From Prinia subflava (lineage: Eukaryota; Chordata; Aves; Passeriformes; Cisticolidae), in contig NC_086254.1 in the NCBI RefSeq assembly GCF_021018805.1, forward strand, positions 26,659,300 through 26,723,299: 64,000 bases of DNA. Direction: 5' to 3'. Position 1 is the stretch's first letter. Every line of letters begins with the position of its first letter. The notes under the pieces are model-generated. The model was given only the letters and a program-made list of their open reading frames with translations, did no database searches and had not been told where the DNA came from. The position numbers were made by a program, and so were the translations under genes. Shown here piece after piece: positions 38,101-53,100 of the stretch.

Positions 38101-41100
38101 GAAGACCTTCCCAGATCAATCCTGTTTACAAGACTGTCTGGGATGGAAAATGCCATCATTATGTGATGTAGCTGCATGATTCTGCAAGGTCGTCTTTGCC
38201 TCTTGCTTATTTGTAATTCCATTTGCTAATGATATTTCCATTTATAAAGTCTTGTGCTTTGGGGTTCTCTTCTTTGTTAGTGTTTTTTCAATTAATAAAA
38301 CGTGTAAAATCATGCACTGGAATAAAAAGTGAAGAGTTTTGGCCATAGGACATATCAGAAAAACACAAACCAGACTTTTTTTCTAATGCTTCCCTCTTTC
38401 TTCTTTCTTTGCAACATGGCATGCCTTAACAAAGACTAAAGAAAAAAATTAATAGAATGATAAAGAAAACTAATAAAATATTTTGTAGCCTTTGCAAACC
38501 ACTGATTATCTGTGTAATTCCAAAGACATACAACTTTCTTGCTAGAGATCCCATACCTCCAAAAAAAAATCCAAACTGAAGCGCTTACCAGTTTTTACTG
38601 GTAAATCTTGATTAATAATATTTATAGGAGCTGGACTTTCCCGTGAGGGAGATGAAGCCACCTGCAGACACAGCAGGCACCTTCAGATCGGTGTTGTGAG
38701 GAACTGAACACTCCAGCAGTGTCCCCTCTGACAGCCACATCCAGCAGGAGGCCACTCCAACAGCAGCATATCCCAGTGTCACCTCTCAGGATAACACTCC
38801 ATATCCCAGTGTCACCTCTCAGGATAACACTCACATCCCAGTGTCACCTCTCAGGAGAACGCTCCATATCCCAGTGTCACCTCTCAGGATAACACTCCAT
38901 ATCCCAGTGTCACCTCTCAGGATAACACTCACATCCCAGTGTCACCTCTCAGGACAATGCTCCACATCCCAGTGTCACCTCTCAGGATAACACTCATATC
39001 CCAGTGTCACCTCTCAGGAGAACGCTCCATATCCCAGTGTCACCTCTCAGGATAACACCCCACATCCCAGTGTCACCTCTCAGGGCAATGCTCCATATCC
39101 CAGTGTCACCTCTCAGGGCAATGCTCCACATCCCAGTGTCACCTCTCAGGATAACACCCACATCCCAGTGTCACCTCTCAGGATAACACCCTACATCCCA
39201 GTGGCACTTCTCAGGATAACGCTCCATGTCTCAGGGACTCCATCTCCAGTTGCAAGCACCTAATGGGAGGGCACAGCAAGGTGTGCTCGTGCTTCTCACT
39301 GGGCTTAACAGTATGCAAGGGCAAAACTCTTGTCTGTGAAACACCAACCCTGCACAGGACCCTGTCTGATCCCAAGTGGCATCATCTCTCTTTCTGATGC
39401 AGACACTCAACAGAGGAACAGAAGGTTCAAGCTTACAGATATTGCTTGTTACCCACAATGTAGCTCATGGTTAATCCAGATCAAGTCAGAACCATTACTA
39501 AGAATCCAGACTTTTAACAAGTTGGTTTTTTTCTGAGACATTACAGAATAATTAATGGATGTATGATCTTGAAAGTGCATGGAGAGTATCCTTTCCTAGT
39601 CTCCTGAGGAAACTCTCTTCGTAAAGTAAAAAGGTAACTATAAACTTCCCCAGAAGAAACAACTGGGGTCAGGGAGAACTGCTAGGTAGCAGAGAATCAA
39701 TAGACACACATGCTGGTGCTCAGAAAGAATGTCCAAGCCTGAAAGAATAACCAGAGGACTGACTCCGGTGTAGAATCAGTGAATCAGCTTCCAGTGAAGA
39801 AAAGCAAAGTCCCCACAAACATCTCTAGAAAAGGAGGTTATTGATCATACAGTGCACTGACATCTGACAAATCTTCAAACCCTAACTACATTTGCCAGGG
39901 AAGTTCACTAAGAGATATCTTCACGTCAAAGCCCTTTGGGCCTTAAGCTCTTGAGCACACAGTCATTTGTGGCAAGATGCTGCAAATATTTGACATGGCA
40001 GAAAAATCTGACAGTGATCCTAAGTGGGCTGTGCCATATTAGCAGCAGAAAGCTTTATGAAAGAATCCTTTTGGTATTGTCAGAAGAGATTCTGTTGTAA
40101 CCAAAGAGAAAGTGAGTGTGTGTGTATGGTTATGCAAGTTATCACACACACCACAAAAACCATCTAAAGCAAAGGGGGCTGAGTCCATGCTCTGGAACTG
40201 ATTGGATCAAGTTACACAGGGACCCCAGAATGACAAAACCCTTACAAAAGGACAAAGTTTCTAAGATTTTTCCAATACAAAAATGGTGGAATACCAGGGA
40301 GAGTGCTGGAGAAAAAGACAGCTGCCAATACAAGCCACAGGAAGAACTTTCAGAATAAGTGGTGTATGTGACAGGGTCCCTTACCACAGAAAAGGAAAAG
40401 ATAACCCAGTACTGACATCAGAGCTGTCCAGCAATCCACCATTCCTCTTCCAGTAGCTGATCCACCTGGAAAAACTGCCACTCTACAGGAATGAAAGCCC
40501 AAGGAAAGCAGAAAGAACCTACTCAAGTCTACTAGTCCTCTGCAGCTCCATGAAAATCTAGGTTATTCAAAAGAAATCTTCCCTAACACTAGATAATTTC
40601 TAGCAGATTTATTTACACATATTGAAGAGCAGCCTCTGTAACAAATCAGATGAGTAGCAGCTTAGGAAGGACCATACACCAGTTCATGAGAAACAGGGAT
40701 TACAAATCAAGACAAGCAGCACAGAACTGTAAATGGTAACAGAGGTGGGGATTAGATGTTATTGAAGACACACTACTTGTACCTGAGGAGAAACGTGCAC
40801 CACTGTTAAGTATATGTTAAATATACTTAACTTTAGGTGCTTAGAATTGTGCTTAGAATCGTGCTTAGAATCTCAGGAGGTCTGTGCTGCACAAGTCCAG
40901 AAAAAAATCTACTTGAACTTTCTTGCCAGAGCCTTTGACCTCATCAGCAATCTGAGCTTTCAAGTTTCATCAACAAACGTGTTTTGTAATTTCTATAAAG
41001 ACACCTTAGCTCCACAAGGATAAGCACAGTGCCTAAGGAGAAGTCTCCACAGTGCAGGAATCAGGAGATATCAGCAAATCCAACAGCTCAAAGCGACCCC

Positions 41101-44100
41101 ATGGCCAAGTGAGACTGCAGCTGCTCCAGAAGCGGCTGCCCTGCTCTGGCAGGACGAGGTCAGGCTGCACAAACACGAGGCAGTAGTGGATGTGTTCCCT
41201 GCTGAGCTGCAGGTCTGCAGGCTCCACGGAACTGCCAGGCAGTGACAGAGCTGTCCAGCACACTGGAGCAGCCTTTAATTCCCTCGTGCCTTGCTCCAGA
41301 GTGACGGGCACCCCAAAGATGTGAGGCTGAGGTTCTGCACACAGGACACACTGTGCCCAATGAAAGGGACCTGTTAAATGTTCAGCACCTGCTGCATTGA
41401 AGGTGAGCTGCAGATTACCATAAAAAAAAACATGCCATGACTGTCAGGTGTTGCTTCAGAGCATCTCTAATACAAAATACTTGGGAGTTTCTCCCAACAG
41501 GCACTGAAGACTGGCATGGCATAGAGTTTTAGACAAGAACTACAAAAGCAAATTCCATTTCCTTTTCAACTCATGTGACTCTGGAGTAAAAGAGCATTCT
41601 ACCCAGACACAGTGCCTAAAAATTAAGATACAACATACAACTGCAGCACTCCACTATTGGCTACCACTGCTCTATCCAACCTGCACACACAGATTCCAAC
41701 CAGCCATCGTGGGCTCAGAAACATTAATTCTTCAACAGCTGATTTTCTGATTGTTGTCAACACAGGTAAAAGACAGGTTTGCAAATATCCTCAAAAGAAT
41801 CCTCACTGCAGTGCACAAAAAGTGAATTAAAAACAAATTTTGTACAGACCAAGCATGAAAGTTCACGTTATGAAAAACTGCTTGTTTTTTCTTACAAAAG
41901 AGTCAACAGACAAAAAACTCGATTTCATTTTAAAAGCTTTTACTTACTCTTACTATGCAAGAGTTCAGTTTCAAACAACACAACTGAACTGTACTATCTA
42001 AAAGGTAAAGAAGTGAATCATTTGTGGAGTATTGATTCACAAACCTTTTAAGAATATAGTTAAAGGAATAATGTCATGTTGGAATGCCAAAAAGACACTG
42101 TATTTAAGAGTGATCCCATATGTAAAAAATCTTACCTGCTCATTTGAAGAGGTGTGTAAGAATTGTTCTGGGAAATACATCATTTTATACAGCAACAATT
42201 GACAAATGCTTGAACAACAATGTGATTTGAAACTATTTTGACTTCTCTGGAAAGCTATATTCCTTGAAAGTGTGTTAACATTCCCTTCTAGTCAAGCATA
42301 CAAAACTAAAACACCCGAGTGCTCTGTCAAATTGCAACCCAATCATCACACACATCTGTCTGATGTCGAAACAGCTAAGAAAAACACTATCAAAAGCTAA
42401 ACCAATTGCTTTAATTATTGATCTCCAAACAATTCAGATGTAGCTCTGCCATTAATTTCAATATACTTAGATCAAACAACAAAGCAATTATACCAAAATC
42501 AGATTTGGGGTTGAGAAAGAAAGACACAAAATAAAGTGTCACTAATTCTTTACATCTGTTATTTTAAATAGGAGATTTTAAAACTCAACCTGTCTTCATT
42601 TGTGACAGTTTGTCTGTACCACGGTGTGTCAACATTAGTGCTGTTCAAGCACCTGAAGAAATGGAATGGCTGAGTTACTTTGCATTTGTTACCACAGTCT
42701 GTACAGAAATACTTAATGAGGAGTAATGCTTTAAATCAATGTTTTCTTCCTTCAGAATGCAACAGCCTAAAACAACTAAGTCCATGAGAAGCCATAAAGA
42801 ACACTTTTCTTTAATTTGCCCCCACTGTGAATGCCCTACTCAAGGTATACACTCTTTGTAATTCTAGCTGATGCCACCTTTTTCACCCAGAGCTGGACAA
42901 TTCCACTGACTGACAGCTCCCCCGGGCAGCCTCAGCACAAACATTCCCTCCACATCCTCCTCTGGGAGTTCATGCCTCTCTCACTGCCCATACAGAATTC
43001 CTCTGCTTTGAGAATATGCCAAACACTACGCCTGCAAGTTCAATACAAACCATCAACGGGGACATGATATTACATGCCATTTGGCTGATAGCAACATTTA
43101 TTAGGTAGCTCTGCTTTTGCAGTTAGTCTGAACACAGAAATAGAATTATTTTCACACCTATAAGCTTGAATTCAGAAAGCTTTTCAACAAAATCAGGTTT
43201 CGTTTTGATTTGTACTAACCATGAAATGCACAGTCCTGAGTAATGACTAAGCTTAATGACTGGGTATGACTAACACTTATAAATAATTAGTGCCTTTTCT
43301 CCCCCTCCCCCATGGAGGACAGGGAAAGAAAGAAAATAAAATGATACACTGGTAAAAAAGGAAGAAAGAAAGGAACTAAGAGGTTGAAGCTCAGTGCATG
43401 AACACTTGTATCTTCTTCCAATCCACCCTTAATACTACTGCAAACACAACTGCACGTATGTCTGTTGAAAACTAATAACTCCTCAGGCTTGTCTTTTAAC
43501 TTCCACACGGTTTAGTCACTGTCAGCCTCCCTACTCCACATCTCTTCTCCCACACTGATCCCTCCACAAATGCTCCTGTGGTCCCCTCCATGGACTCCTT
43601 TGCCACAGGAGCTGCAATTCCTCAGTGCTGCTCTTTGGAGCTGACACTTCTGACTCATGTGAGCACAACTGGTCCCACTCGCCACTCAGCCTGAAAGCAC
43701 CTGATGTTATTATATTTGGAGAGAGGTTCTGAATCAAACCCTCCCTTAAAGAAAAACTTGATTAATAAACTGAAGGAAGGTGTGCAGACAACTTAGTACA
43801 GCCTTGCTGCCCCCCAAACCCTCTCAGAAAGACTCAAGCATAGCACCACACCTCATTGCTTGGGTTTTGTTTATATTTTGATATCTAGAGTACACATTTT
43901 TCAACTCCACTGGTTGTCAGCATAGTCTATCCAGCACGTGCTTTATTCTGCTCAAAAGCACTGTGATAGCTTTTAACAGTTCAGCTACTCTCAGAAGCAT
44001 GTATTAATCGAGTTATAATCATAAGTTAGACCATTTTTACAAGTCTTAGGACAGTCATGTCAGTCATGTAAAATAATATTACACACTGCTGTGAATTTTA

Positions 44101-47100
44101 TGTTATTCCTTGCCTAGGTACTGGGTATGTGCTACTGAACAAGACAGGTTAGTAAGGCATTTTAAGGGAAAAAGCATCCAAATTAAGAGACATAGCATTC
44201 ATAAGTTAAAACTCGAATTTATAAACAGAGATCTACAATGGCAAAACAATTACTTAATTTTCATCAATATACTTTTCCAAATCCTACAAAAACAGCTTGG
44301 TATCCAAATTGGACCTTGCACTAAATTCTGTACAAATACAAAGTAAAAGCACCATCCCTATTTAACCTATAACAGATTTACACATTTTGCTGGGCATCAA
44401 CCTTTGGCATTCAAACTGCAACTTTCTGATTACTGGTAATCTAAGTACAGAAACTCGTCTTTAAAATGTTAATTTGAGGCTGACAACAGTTACAGACCCG
44501 AAGATCAGCTACATTTGTACAATGCCTTAAGACAGCTCTACTGAGGTGCTGAACAGATCTCACTGCAGGTGTATCAATTCCTTATAATTATCACCTCTTT
44601 CTTGATTACTGATAATCTATACCATTATCCAATGACAATAATCAACATTTTGTTCTCACAAAAAATTCTACATTAAAAAAAAAAACCACTTAAAGGCATA
44701 AATAAGACCTCAAGGACAATTATTATATTTTACATTAAATATTATGCTAAAGACACCTGAAGAAATTACTCCAAGAGAGGAGGGTTTGTGGTAAAAAACT
44801 GGCTCGCAGTGGGACACCCACACCTCCAGAAGACAACCAACATTTCTGTGAGGAAATTCCCACAGATTAGAACTGGCATAAAAATTTCCAGAGTAAGCTG
44901 AGGTAAAGCTGTCCTAGGTTTAAAACCACCAAAAAGCTCTATTCATGTGTCCATGAAAAAAATAAAAAGGCACCTCATCTACTCAAATATGAATGATCAC
45001 AGAATCTTTACACCTGTTTAATTACAACCTGTACACAGACCAGGCTGTATCAGCAATTCTGCTTCTCTTACAAGGAAGCAGATGCAAGGGAGCTGATATA
45101 ATTATTTGCACACAGGAATAGACCTGTGGCTGTGCAAAGAAAAAGCCCTTTGTCACCTGTGAGCAACACACTCTCCCTAGGGTTTGGCCTTCCTTCACAC
45201 AGAGCTTTGGGGTTTATAATACACCTGAAATAACTGTTTATTAACCAGGATTAAAACCTCTTCTCCATCATTGTGATAGGAATATGTGTTTCTCTTCAGT
45301 ATTCAGTATACTATTCAGTATGTGTTTCTTTTCAGTATGAGAAACTGTGCTTTCAAAATTCTCATCTTCTGTCACTACATTTCCAAATCTTCTTCCACAA
45401 GAAATAATGTGCCCAACAAAGCTAAACTTGCTAACAGTCTTCCAACTAGCAAAAGCCTTTTTTTTTTCTTACATAAAGCAATGGCAACAAATTCACAGAG
45501 AAGATTCAGAGATTAATGGAGATACAAACATTCATAAAGTTTCAACACAAACAATAATCTTGACAAGAGTGGCTATTTTAAGGTAAAAATACTGATTTTG
45601 AACATTTCTGACAAAAAAAATGCACACAGTAACAAGTGACTTCTATGTCCAGTTCTTTCTGAGCAGACCCAGTATTAATCACACAGATTTTACATAAAGC
45701 AACCTTTCCACACACCAGTACTTTCTCTTTCCTTGAACCTAGATAGTTTAAATATCAGCATTTTCAACTGTGTTCTAGCATTACTGAATAATTTTTTTAG
45801 AATTATATTTACATATAATTTCCTAAGACAGGGAAGACAGAACAGTAAGGGTTTTCATACAGCAAAATACTTCAAATGAAGAATTTGTGATATAATTTGT
45901 CTCCTATCAGTGGCCCAAACTGATTCATTTTCACCTCAGCTTGCTAACCAGGCTGCAGTATCCTCTGATAGTAAGGGATTCAAGTCTTGAGCAATATTCA
46001 AATTTGTTGTTCTCAAACCAAGAAGGTTTTACAAACAACCTGCTTAGATTTCCAAAGATGGAAAACATGTAACTTCTTGCAGAGTGCAAAACACTTCACA
46101 GGAAATAAATCACTTCTGGTTATTGACCAATAACCTTTATCACAAGCCTAGTGATACCCAAGAACCCCAGAAGATCACAGTTTGAAGATCATACAGACAT
46201 ACCCATACATGCACTTCCAAAGGCTGTTGGGAACAGTATTTTTCATAACAGAACTGAACAATATGTAATCAGAGTTAACAGCTTTCACAGCTTAACAGAA
46301 TTACAATTATAGTCCCATTAGACCCCATCACTTAACGACACAGTCTTATCAGATGTGCACAACATCAAGCTTTCTAACAGAACCAAAAGCCCCTGTTGCA
46401 CAGCTCTCTGAGCCTCAGTTCTTTGGGGTACAAGCAGGAGTCCCTCAGTTGTGGAAGTTGCAATGCGAACAAACACAACTTCCAGTCTGGTGACATATGG
46501 CAGATCTGATGGAGCAGACTCCAAATAAAGCAGAATGTTCCTTTTGCTGATGCATGACTTGAACATAAAATCCACCCCTCACCCAGAAGAGTTCTGCCGA
46601 AGAGATCCACAGTTATCTTCCAGAAAGACACATACTGCTTTACATGCTAAGTATAGGACTCCCAAGCTCTAATCCTGGCAAAATATCGATTCTTGCATGG
46701 CCTTGGGCAAGTCAGAACTTCTCCAACTTGCTCTTTCCCCCAGCTCTAAAGCAGAGTTCATGCTCCTTTATTTACCAGCCACACAGGCAGGTTGCAAAGA
46801 TTAAGTTTAGTAAAATGCTTTGGAAGTAAAACATACTGTAAGTACTCTAAGAAACCCCCATTGTCACGGTGCACTGCAGACATTATTTTTAACAAAATCG
46901 AGCCATGCCAACACAGTTAACAGGCATAATATTGGCAGCACATGCAACATACAGGGAAACTATAATGAGGATATGTTTGAACTCGCTTACTAGTCAGTGA
47001 GAAATAGAAACAACCACATTCCACTACTTCATAGTATTTCTTCTGTTCCTTTCTGTGTTCCTTACATTATGGAATTCTGATGATTTTCTCATCTATCCAC

Positions 47101-50100
47101 ATCCTAGTTCCCCTGGGCACTTCTAGGGCACATGTTTCAAGTACAAAGCAACCCAAAGAATGAGGCACTCAGTCTGGAGAAGTAACACAAATTGCTGGAT
47201 TTGATTCTTCTCAGTTGCCACCCTGCTCTGTTTTTATACACTCTCCTTTGCCCAACCACCTAGTACCCCAACTCCCACTGCAGGAAATGCAATTACTCCT
47301 GCAGGAGTTATTTCTCAGTTACTCCAGCTCCCAAAAGTACAACTGCTCAAGTCAAAAGGACCCAAACCCATGCTTTAAATTATGTGTTCAGGTAGTTTTC
47401 CCATCCTAAAGCCACCATAACCATGGCCTGAGTTAGAATCCTTCTTGGATAGCAAACACAAGCTAAAAACCAATTGGTTTCTACAAAAAAGCTCCAATTT
47501 AACTCCAAATGAAGTTTTGAGTCTCTAAGGTCATGAAGAAAACCTTGAGCACACATATTCATGTAGAACATCTTCCAGGATGTGCAGATGTACAGAACTG
47601 ATGCTCTTTCAAGCATCCTTTGCTTCTGGCTTCAAAGTTTTTACCACCACAAGAGCTCAGAACTCTGGAACATTCCACTATGAAAGGGACCTCAGCAGTT
47701 TCTCAGTCTGTAAAAGGCCCATCCTGTCCTCACCACAGAAAAGGCACATGAGATGCCCTCCAGAAAGAAAGTAAGGAAGAAATTTGTAGTCTCATCCCCT
47801 ATCATCAGCTACTGGCATACTGGCAGATGCAAGTGAGTTTTGGGAAAGTAATAAAGAAGTTTTATTTTTAGATACAAGGCAAAACAATTCTCTTCTACAA
47901 CAGCTGCAGAACTGCACCACTGCTAGTGGGAAAACTGGTCATGACTGCAGAAGTAAGTAAAAAAAACCAACATGAAGACAATCCATCCTTTCTGCTATCT
48001 TCAAACAGGACTACATGTCACCAAATCGTATTTAATCAGGAAAATACCAGTCTTTATGGTCAAGCCACCAAATTTTCATAACAACTAACAGTCACTCAGA
48101 AGGTAAAAGAAAAGAGAGGGACAGAGGGAAGTGAAAGCTTCTAGATTTCAATTTCACCTCAGCTAGTAGAGAAAACTGTCCAGACCTACCTGCTCTATGC
48201 TATTCTCACTGCAAATCTTTAGCACTCACCAATCTGCTCCTTTCTCTAAGCAGACACCTTAAAAACTTGTTATGAAAAGTTTGTACATAAAGATAAAGCA
48301 GAAAAGAGTAACAACACAGACTTGCAAGAAGAGAAACCAGATCTTTGAACCCCAAGCTGACAGTACTGCTAAGTAAGCATAAACTCACACATGCTGGGTT
48401 TCAACTACAGCACTGCAGGATAAGATGGGGTTTTCAAAAATTATTTTAATGTATTCAAGTTTTGCCAATTTACAAGATGGTTCTACCCTGTGTCAGCAAT
48501 GACCTCTAAACACTTTACAGACTCGTACAATGCAAAAGATAAATTTTAGCACATAATCTCATTTATATCTTTCTGCAGACTTTTCTGAGTACTTCTAACA
48601 GTGGAACACTGACTTACTCCTTTAAGAAACTCACTGATTTTCTGCCTCTTACCATATTATTGTACATAACACCTTTCTCATTGCTGAAGCACTCAGAAAC
48701 AACAAGCTTCATTCCATTTATTTCCAGACAGTTTCAGTAGTGTTGCATCCTTAAGGCAGTACTGTATAAACTTCTGTTCCCACCTCCTTACAAAATCATC
48801 TCCCAATATTTCCATGTCTTTTCTAAGAGGGTATAAATAAGGTTATTTTGGGACTATCATTATCCAAATCTGTCAAATTGAAGCACAAAGTTACAAACAG
48901 AGGTTCCTGAAGAAAAGTCTAAGGACAACAGTCCTCTTCCTCAAAGAAGTTTTTCTCAGTTTTTCTACCAGAAGCAGAAAACCACTATTAATTCACAGAT
49001 ACTCTCCAACAGCTCAGATCCTTGGAGAAGAAATACACCAAAATCTTGTAAGGTCACAACAATTATGGCCCACTGGCTCTTCAAACATCTCCAATCTGGT
49101 CAGCCAAGGTTTGCTGCACAATTGCCTTGATGCAATACAAAGCATTATTCTGATAGTAATATATTTTAAAGTCCATTGATGGAGTTAATTTTCCATGTGG
49201 TCTTTTGAAGGAAACATTTGAAACCTTGAAAGGTTTCTGATTTTCAAGTCCCACCTTATTAACTCCTGCTGACATTTTACATTTTGCTTTTCATACAAGT
49301 GAAACTGTAACTGTATTTTGGAGAGCTAGAAACAGTAATTCTGGATAAGAAAATAACTGTAAAACATGTGCTGTCATGGTCAAACCTTCTATCAGAATTT
49401 TCTAAGTGTTTATAATTCTTGGTGTAAAAAGCTGTGTGTGCAGTGTGATTTTAAACTATTTCAAGCACTGTCTTAGGAACTCTTACTAGGACACACTATT
49501 AACTTCTAAAAACAAACTTGTGAATGCAAATTTGATGCACGCAGTAGGTGCACAGCACACAGGCACTGCTGCTGCAGCTTCACACTACCAAACTGCCGCC
49601 AAAAACCTGACCTATGATGTTGTAATTTAAAATACAATTTCAAAAGCACAGCCACTTATTCTCCTTTCACTATGAGTGTACCTGCACTCTGCTGAGGATC
49701 ACAGCACTTGCACATGGCCAGAACTCAGTTTCTAATTTCTACATATCCCGTCACATATACTTGCTTATTTTAAGTCATGATTATTCTTTTGAAGTCATAA
49801 ATATTTCTTTAAGTGTAGGACAGAAAAAAACAGTGCTTCATAAAAACCCAAGTGCTTAGAACCTGTATTGTTTTACTTTGATCTATTGAGAACTCCAAAG
49901 GGACAATTTATGGTCCAGTTTTGCTTAAGGACGAGCAATGCTGCTTCTAAGAGTAACACATTTCAGGGTGCTGTGGCAGTCTGAAAACATCAGCTACCTG
50001 GAAAAAGGTCCCACTGGACTCCACAGTAATATTTTCCCTCATAATCAGGTTTATAATGCAGTATTAACAAAAAATGTAGGTGTAAATGGCACTAGACTAA

Positions 50101-53100
50101 ACTGGATCAATCTTTTGGTACACTATGTCAATAAAAAAAATAAGGCTTTTCCAACCTATCAACTTAGAGGCTTCAAATCAAGCACCACAATTTCAAGACC
50201 TGAGTTTTACTGCTATTTTGTTAAATTAGCAACGCCATTCAAATTACTGATATAAGAATATTTATACCGGTTAGTACTTGGATACACAGAATGTTTGACA
50301 GACTTCAAACTACATAGCATCACATACCACAGAGAGCATCTTCCACAAAAACACAGTGTTTAGTAACACAGCACACAATTCCTGATCTACTTTATGTGAC
50401 AGGTGCACTGCCCTGAGGTTGGTCAGGAGTTCCAAGAGATGTATTTTACTAAGACCACTTGTATTTTACTAAGACCACCTACTAAAATCACCACCAACTT
50501 CATTCAGTGTTAGTAGCAAAATTTCATTAGCTGTTCTTTGCATACTGCCCTGAAAACAATGAGTAGTAAGAATAAAGCCCTTGTATGTATTATTACCAAG
50601 ACAGGAAGCAATGTGTAGGCTCACACAAGTATTTGCAGTTAAAAAACAAAGTGGATACAAGCAACAAGCCTCGCTCAAAATAATAGCAAATATATAACAT
50701 CAACTCTCCAAATCTAGGATATTTAAGGAGGGACAGAACAATTCTGAGCAAATAAATGATTGTCATCCTGCTTTTCACTCATCCACTGAACTCAGGAGTA
50801 GATTCCTTGTCCAGAGATGCTCAGCACTAAGAATGAGAGTAGCTACTACACAAGCTCAGCCCTAGACACAACAGGGTGAGGTAAGGACATAGGAAGTCTG
50901 TCTGTTGTATCAGAATGCCAGTGACTGAAAAGATGATCATAGGCTTCAAATCTGTGAGTTTTTAAGTCAGACTTTGAAGGTATTTAAAGCCAAAACAGGT
51001 AGTTTTCTTATGTTGTATCTGCTGCTTCTCAGTTCATGAGAGCTCTGTGGTACTGGGGGCATGCAGGGACAGGAGGGAATCGAGCAGCACATAAAGGTTA
51101 CAAACTACTGACAAAATCACCTGAAAATTCAAAATGTCTTTTGTGCTAATGAAATAACATTTCATTGGGTAATGTTCCATTGTCACACTTTGGCAGTTTG
51201 CAGCTTCATCTACACTCACATTGGAACAAAGATACCAGGCAGAATTATTTTTAATTACTGCTGAAAAGAGTTTCTGGTCACCCAAAATCAGACACTAAGT
51301 AGTGAAATGCTACTATGCCACTACTACTCAACACCAGACCGTTCCCATTGTTACATGTCATGTCTTTTCCACAATTCACAATTAAATGGCACAGAATCTT
51401 ACTTGGATTCCTTCCTCCCTGCAAGAAATACACTTCCAAAATAAAACCCCTCAATCCTCTGACTTACCTGGTGGTAACTGAAAATTCTGAATGTTAGTCG
51501 GATTCTGAGGTGGCTGAGGCAAACGAGGTGCTAAAACTGTAGGAGTCAAAGTTGCTCTGATTCCACTCGTAGTTGGTGTTGGAGTCCTTGGCAGACTTTG
51601 TGCCACTGTATTGGCAGTGCCTTTAGCCATTCCTGTGGGGGTGCCAGGAGCTGCAGGAGGTATCCCACCAGGATTGGGAGCAACATTGGAGAGCCCAGCT
51701 TGCATAGTTTGCCCAATAATCATGTTACCCCCTGTAGTACTGGGCTGGCCACCAGTAGCCAGTGTCTGCTGTTGGGATACTGCCTGGACTATAGTTTTAG
51801 GAGACTCAGATTTGATGACCTGTGTGGCAGGAGCTGCTGGCACAGCGGAACCAGACTGGCTGTTCACAAGCGACGTCTGGAGGGAAACTCCAGATCCCAC
51901 AGTGGCTGTGGCAACAGCAGGAAAACTCCCCACACTGATGGTTGAATTGATCACAGTATTGCTCCCGTTCTGAGTGGCTGCACCAGCCGCAGCCACCGTG
52001 GGTCCTGCTGTGTGGATCGGGGGCCGCACGAGTGTCACCGTGGGCGCCCCGGCGCCAACGCTGGGGGGTGGCTGCGAGGAGATCACTGTGGGCGAGGACG
52101 AGGATGCAGAGGACACAGCAGTATTAAGGAAAGAAGTCTGGATGACAGTGTTAGAAGCTGAGGGCAAAACAGCATTAACGGCGTTTCCTTTCCCCACGGA
52201 TCCGGGTCCATTGTTAACAAGAGGGGCAACAGCAGGTGCAGGAGCGGGGTTGGCCGTCACAGGAGTCCCAGAGAAAGCAGCACTCCCTGTGTGGTGAGAG
52301 TTCATCACCACGTTACTCCCATTCAAAGTCTGCACTGTCGTGGTCCCAATCTTGCCATTCCTGGTGGACAAGGCAGTTGCCATGGTGCTGATAACCACCG
52401 ATTTGCCCTGACTGAGGGTCCCTGGAGCAGCAGTGACCTCAGATCCTCCTGCTGCTGCAGTGGTGGTGCTGGTGCTCGTTGTGGTGGCTCCATCCAGAGC
52501 TGAAGTCTGGGACCTGGTGTTATGATTAATAACACCCCCCTGCACTCCTCCTGCCCCTGCAAAACAACAACGAGGTTAAACAGAGCAAATAAGCAAGAAG
52601 AGAAGTCCAGTAAAGACAGAATGTTCTCCCTTATCATCAGGTCTTCTCCATCTCCCAAGCTGCCTGCCTGGAGCCAGGAAAACGGGACAGAGTACAAACT
52701 GAACATGGCTTTGAAGAAGTTATCTTAAAGCCTCCAGTATCCCACCAAAGACTGGTATGAATTGTATGAATTGTAACATCCCTGCTTCTGACACTACAGT
52801 AAGACAAAACAGGGAAAACAGATTTAATACAAACCAAGGGAAGGGAGTAAGAAGATCATCTAAGACCTCTTCCCCATTCTAGAGCCTGACATCCAGTTTA
52901 GAAATAGGACTGCAACTGCAAGGGGGGGAAATGGCCATGGAAGACACATTATTAAGACATACACCCTATAGCCAGTACACATTACTCTCTAATCCTGTCA
53001 TCTCCTACAAAGTAAGTCAGTCAGATCAGGAGGCTCAGCAACAGCAAAATATGAAAAGTGAAAGGAAAGAAAAACATCGGTCTGGCAAGATAAGAAGTAC

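Larger units (their letters stand above)
34146..51467 (-). other. TAF4: TAF4 intron 2 (17.3 kb)
   Basis: The largest intron, with the canonical gtaagt donor after 51468 and acceptor tgttttgcag before 34145. No exon with TAF4 or other recognisable homology was found in it. It holds the 33-bp minisatellite at 38767-39232 and short tandem duplications near 40837, 45283 and 50441. The rest is AT-rich unique DNA in which I see no gene. Intronic enhancers are plausible but cannot be located by eye. Confidence 0.9.

Noticed and set aside
51598..52297. Plus-strand frames opposite TAF4 exon 2
   Set aside because: Shadows of the low-complexity Ala/Ser/Thr coding exon on the other strand.
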